13,939 nt of DNA from NCBI GenBank assembly GCA_003140115.1, contig PLIQ01000092.1, positions 33,365 to 47,303 of the forward strand, given 5' to 3'. Positions within the stretch are counted from its first letter, which is position 1, and every line of letters begins with the position of its first letter. The notes under the pieces were generated by a model. That model worked only from the letters and a program-made list of their open reading frames with translations, searched no databases and had not been told where the DNA came from. The translations under genes and the position numbers were made by a program. The stretch comes from Actinomycetota bacterium. GTDB lineage: Bacteria > Actinomycetota > Actinomycetes > Streptosporangiales > Streptosporangiaceae. Positions 13,108-13,939 of this stretch are shown piece after piece.

Positions 13108-13192
13108 CGGAGGATAAGAGATTCGAACTCTTGAGGGCTTGCACCCAACACGCTTTCCAAGCGTGCGCCCTAGGCCACTAGGCGAATCCTCC
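13108..13192 (-). tRNA. tRNA-Ser (anticodon GGA)
   Basis: On the minus strand, acceptor GGAGGAT (13192-13186) pairs with ATCCTCC (13115-13109), with discriminator G at 13108. The anticodon stem CACGC/GCGTG encloses TTGGAAA, giving anticodon GGA (13158-13156), which reads UCC/UCU. It has a long variable arm and a T arm with TTCGAAT. CCA is not encoded. It is transcribed away from the divergent SRP RNA gene. Confidence 0.95.
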
Positions 13193-13199
13193 GCAGGGA

Positions 13200-13205
13200 A
13201 GCTTA
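13200..13205 (-). promoter_or_regulatory. Possible -10 box of tRNA-Ser(GGA)
   Basis: TAAGCT on the minus strand, 7 nt before the tRNA 5' end, the same short distance as for tRNA-Ser(CGA). No clear -35 was found. Confidence 0.35.
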
Positions 13206-13306
13206 CCCGAACCAGGGTCGGCTAACGGGGCAGATAAAGGAGCAGATGAACCGGGCTGCGGCCAGCGCGGGTCGCGGCTACGGCACCATCCGGTCCCGCG
13301 GCTGAC

Positions 13307-13312
13307 TACACT
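13307..13312 (+). promoter_or_regulatory. -10 box of the SRP RNA gene
   Basis: TACACT with 7 nt to the first paired base of the RNA (13320), the right distance for transcription to start at the mature 5' end. The -35 region is weak. Confidence 0.5.
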
Positions 13313-13319
13313 GACCGAT

Positions 13320-13407
13320 GACCCCCCGCACGGCGTTTATCCCGCCAACCCCCCCAGGGCCGGAAGGCAGCAAGGGTACGCGGGCTCTGATGGGTGTGCG
13401 GGGGGTC
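13320..13407 (+). ncRNA. ffs: Signal recognition particle RNA, small bacterial type (4.5S)
   Basis: The conserved SRP54-binding tip is present: GGGCC-GGAA-GGC, then AGCAAGGGT (13357-13376), with the GGAA tetraloop at 13362-13365. The ends close a long stem: CCCCCCGCAC (13322-13331) pairs fully with GTGCGGGGGG (13396-13405), with A13321-T13406 and G13320-C13407 extending it. The RNA binds Ffh and targets nascent membrane and secreted proteins to the SecYEG translocon. It lies 26 bp before dnaX, a common actinobacterial arrangement. Ends are set by pairing and may be off by a few bases. Confidence 0.92.
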
Positions 13408-13433
13408 CTCCCATCACCGGTGAGGATGAGCTG

Positions 13434-13939
13434 ATGGCCGCAGCCACGTCGGAGCGCGAGGGGGCAACCCGGGTTTCGGGGTCCAACCTGGCCCTGTACC
13501 GCAAGTACCGCCCGGCCACGTTCGCTGAGGTCAAGGGGCAGGACCACGTCACCGGCCCGCTGCGGCAGGCGCTGAGCACCGGCCGGATCAACCACGCTTA
13601 CCTGTTCAGCGGCCCGCGCGGGTGCGGCAAGACGTCGAGCGCCCGGATTCTGGCCCGGTCACTGAACTGTGTCAACGGGCCCACCCCCGACCCCTGCGGG
13701 GTCTGCGATTCCTGCGTCGCCCTGGCCCCGTCCGGGCCGGGCAGCATCGACGTGATCGAGATCGACGCGGCCTCGCACGGCGGCGTCGACGACGCCCGGG
13801 AACTGCGCGAGCGGGCCTTCTACACCCCGGTGTCCGGGCGCTTCAAGATCTACATCATCGACGAGGCGCACATGGTCACCCAGCAGGGGTTCAACGCGCT
13901 GCTGAAGCTGGTGGAGGAACCCCCGCCGCACCTGAAGTT
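13434..13939 (+). CDS. dnaX: DNA polymerase III subunit gamma/tau, 3' partial
   Basis: The frame starts at ATG 13434 (MAAATSEREGATRVSGSNLA), with GAGG (13422-13425) 8 nt upstream, and runs off the right end after ~168 codons. LYRKYRPATFAEVKGQDHV is the standard DnaX start. The Walker A loop is GPRGCGKTSSA, the zinc-binding Cys set is C-x8-CGVCDSC (in NCVNGPTPDPCGVCDSC), and Walker B is IYIIDEAHM. ALLKLVEEPPPHLK follows at the edge. The protein is the ATPase of the clamp loader that places the beta clamp on DNA. The ~14 residues before LYRKYRP are longer than in E. coli. The ATG at 13426 is out of frame. Confidence 0.95.
   Translation, partial: MAAATSEREGATRVSGSNLALYRKYRPATFAEVKGQDHVTGPLRQALSTGRINHAYLFSGPRGCGKTSSARILARSLNCVNGPTPDPCGVCDSCVALAPSGPGSIDVIEIDAASHGGVDDARELRERAFYTPVSGRFKIYIIDEAHMVTQQGFNALLKLVEEPPPHLK

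Noticed and set aside
12966..13181. 71-codon plus-strand frame overlapping tRNA-Ser(GGA)
   Set aside because: Its second half is the complement of the tRNA; the first half has no SD or recognisable domain.

Overview
The window is high-GC DNA with GTG starts, TTGnnn-17/18-TAnnnT promoters and several gene families typical of Actinomycetota: a SigE-type sigma factor, a TadA-associated acidic protein, a PH-domain membrane protein with a tiny membrane partner, and DnaX next to the SRP RNA. I infer an actinomycete, perhaps of the Streptosporangiales type; the species cannot be read from the sequence. No insertion sequence, phage gene or CRISPR array was recognised.

Left part (1-5507). A left-truncated AAA-type ATPase with a C-terminal winged helix runs to 1005 and converges on a two-gene minus-strand operon. 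The operon is a Cys-rich protein with a twin-arginine-like motif (1925-3025), followed 3 nt later by a MauE/DoxX-like membrane protein (1067-1921). Diverging from it is a SigE-family sigma factor (start 3201), whose start codon and Shine-Dalgarno lie inside a perfect 17-bp-arm palindrome (3169-3204). The sigma reading frame has no stop and runs in frame into an acyl-CoA synthetase that has its own strong SD and GTG start at 3873.

Middle part (5508-9785). tRNA-Ser(GCT) has a good promoter. It is followed by a small conserved-looking protein (5835-6248) and a ROK-family sugar kinase/regulator with an altered zinc motif (6429-7460). Convergent with the ROK gene is a minus-strand pair: a 51-residue membrane protein (8183-8338) and a PH-domain membrane protein (7466-8170). 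Then come the TadA-associated protein and tRNA adenosine deaminase tadA, overlapping by 4 bp, and tRNA-Ser(CGA). tadA carries an in-frame 21-bp duplication, and its stop codon lies inside a perfect 25-bp tandem duplication.

Right part (9786-13939). A membrane-anchored esterase-fold protein (9944-11203) is followed by about 370 bp of non-coding, relatively AT-rich DNA with tandem palindromic boxes and hairpins, a short basic ORF (11576-11797), and a seven-bladed YVTN-type beta-propeller (11952-12914). The window closes with tRNA-Ser(GGA) on the minus strand, the small bacterial SRP RNA (ffs), and the 5' part of dnaX.

The core of the window is translation and housekeeping: three serine tRNAs with different anticodons, tadA, ffs and dnaX. 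Lineage-specific genes (MauE pair, esterase, propeller) sit between them. Short tandem duplications recur at six or more places. The parts most worth a second look are the Cys-rich/MauE pair, the sigma start palindrome together with the missing sigma stop, and the repeat-rich non-coding block at 11204-11575.
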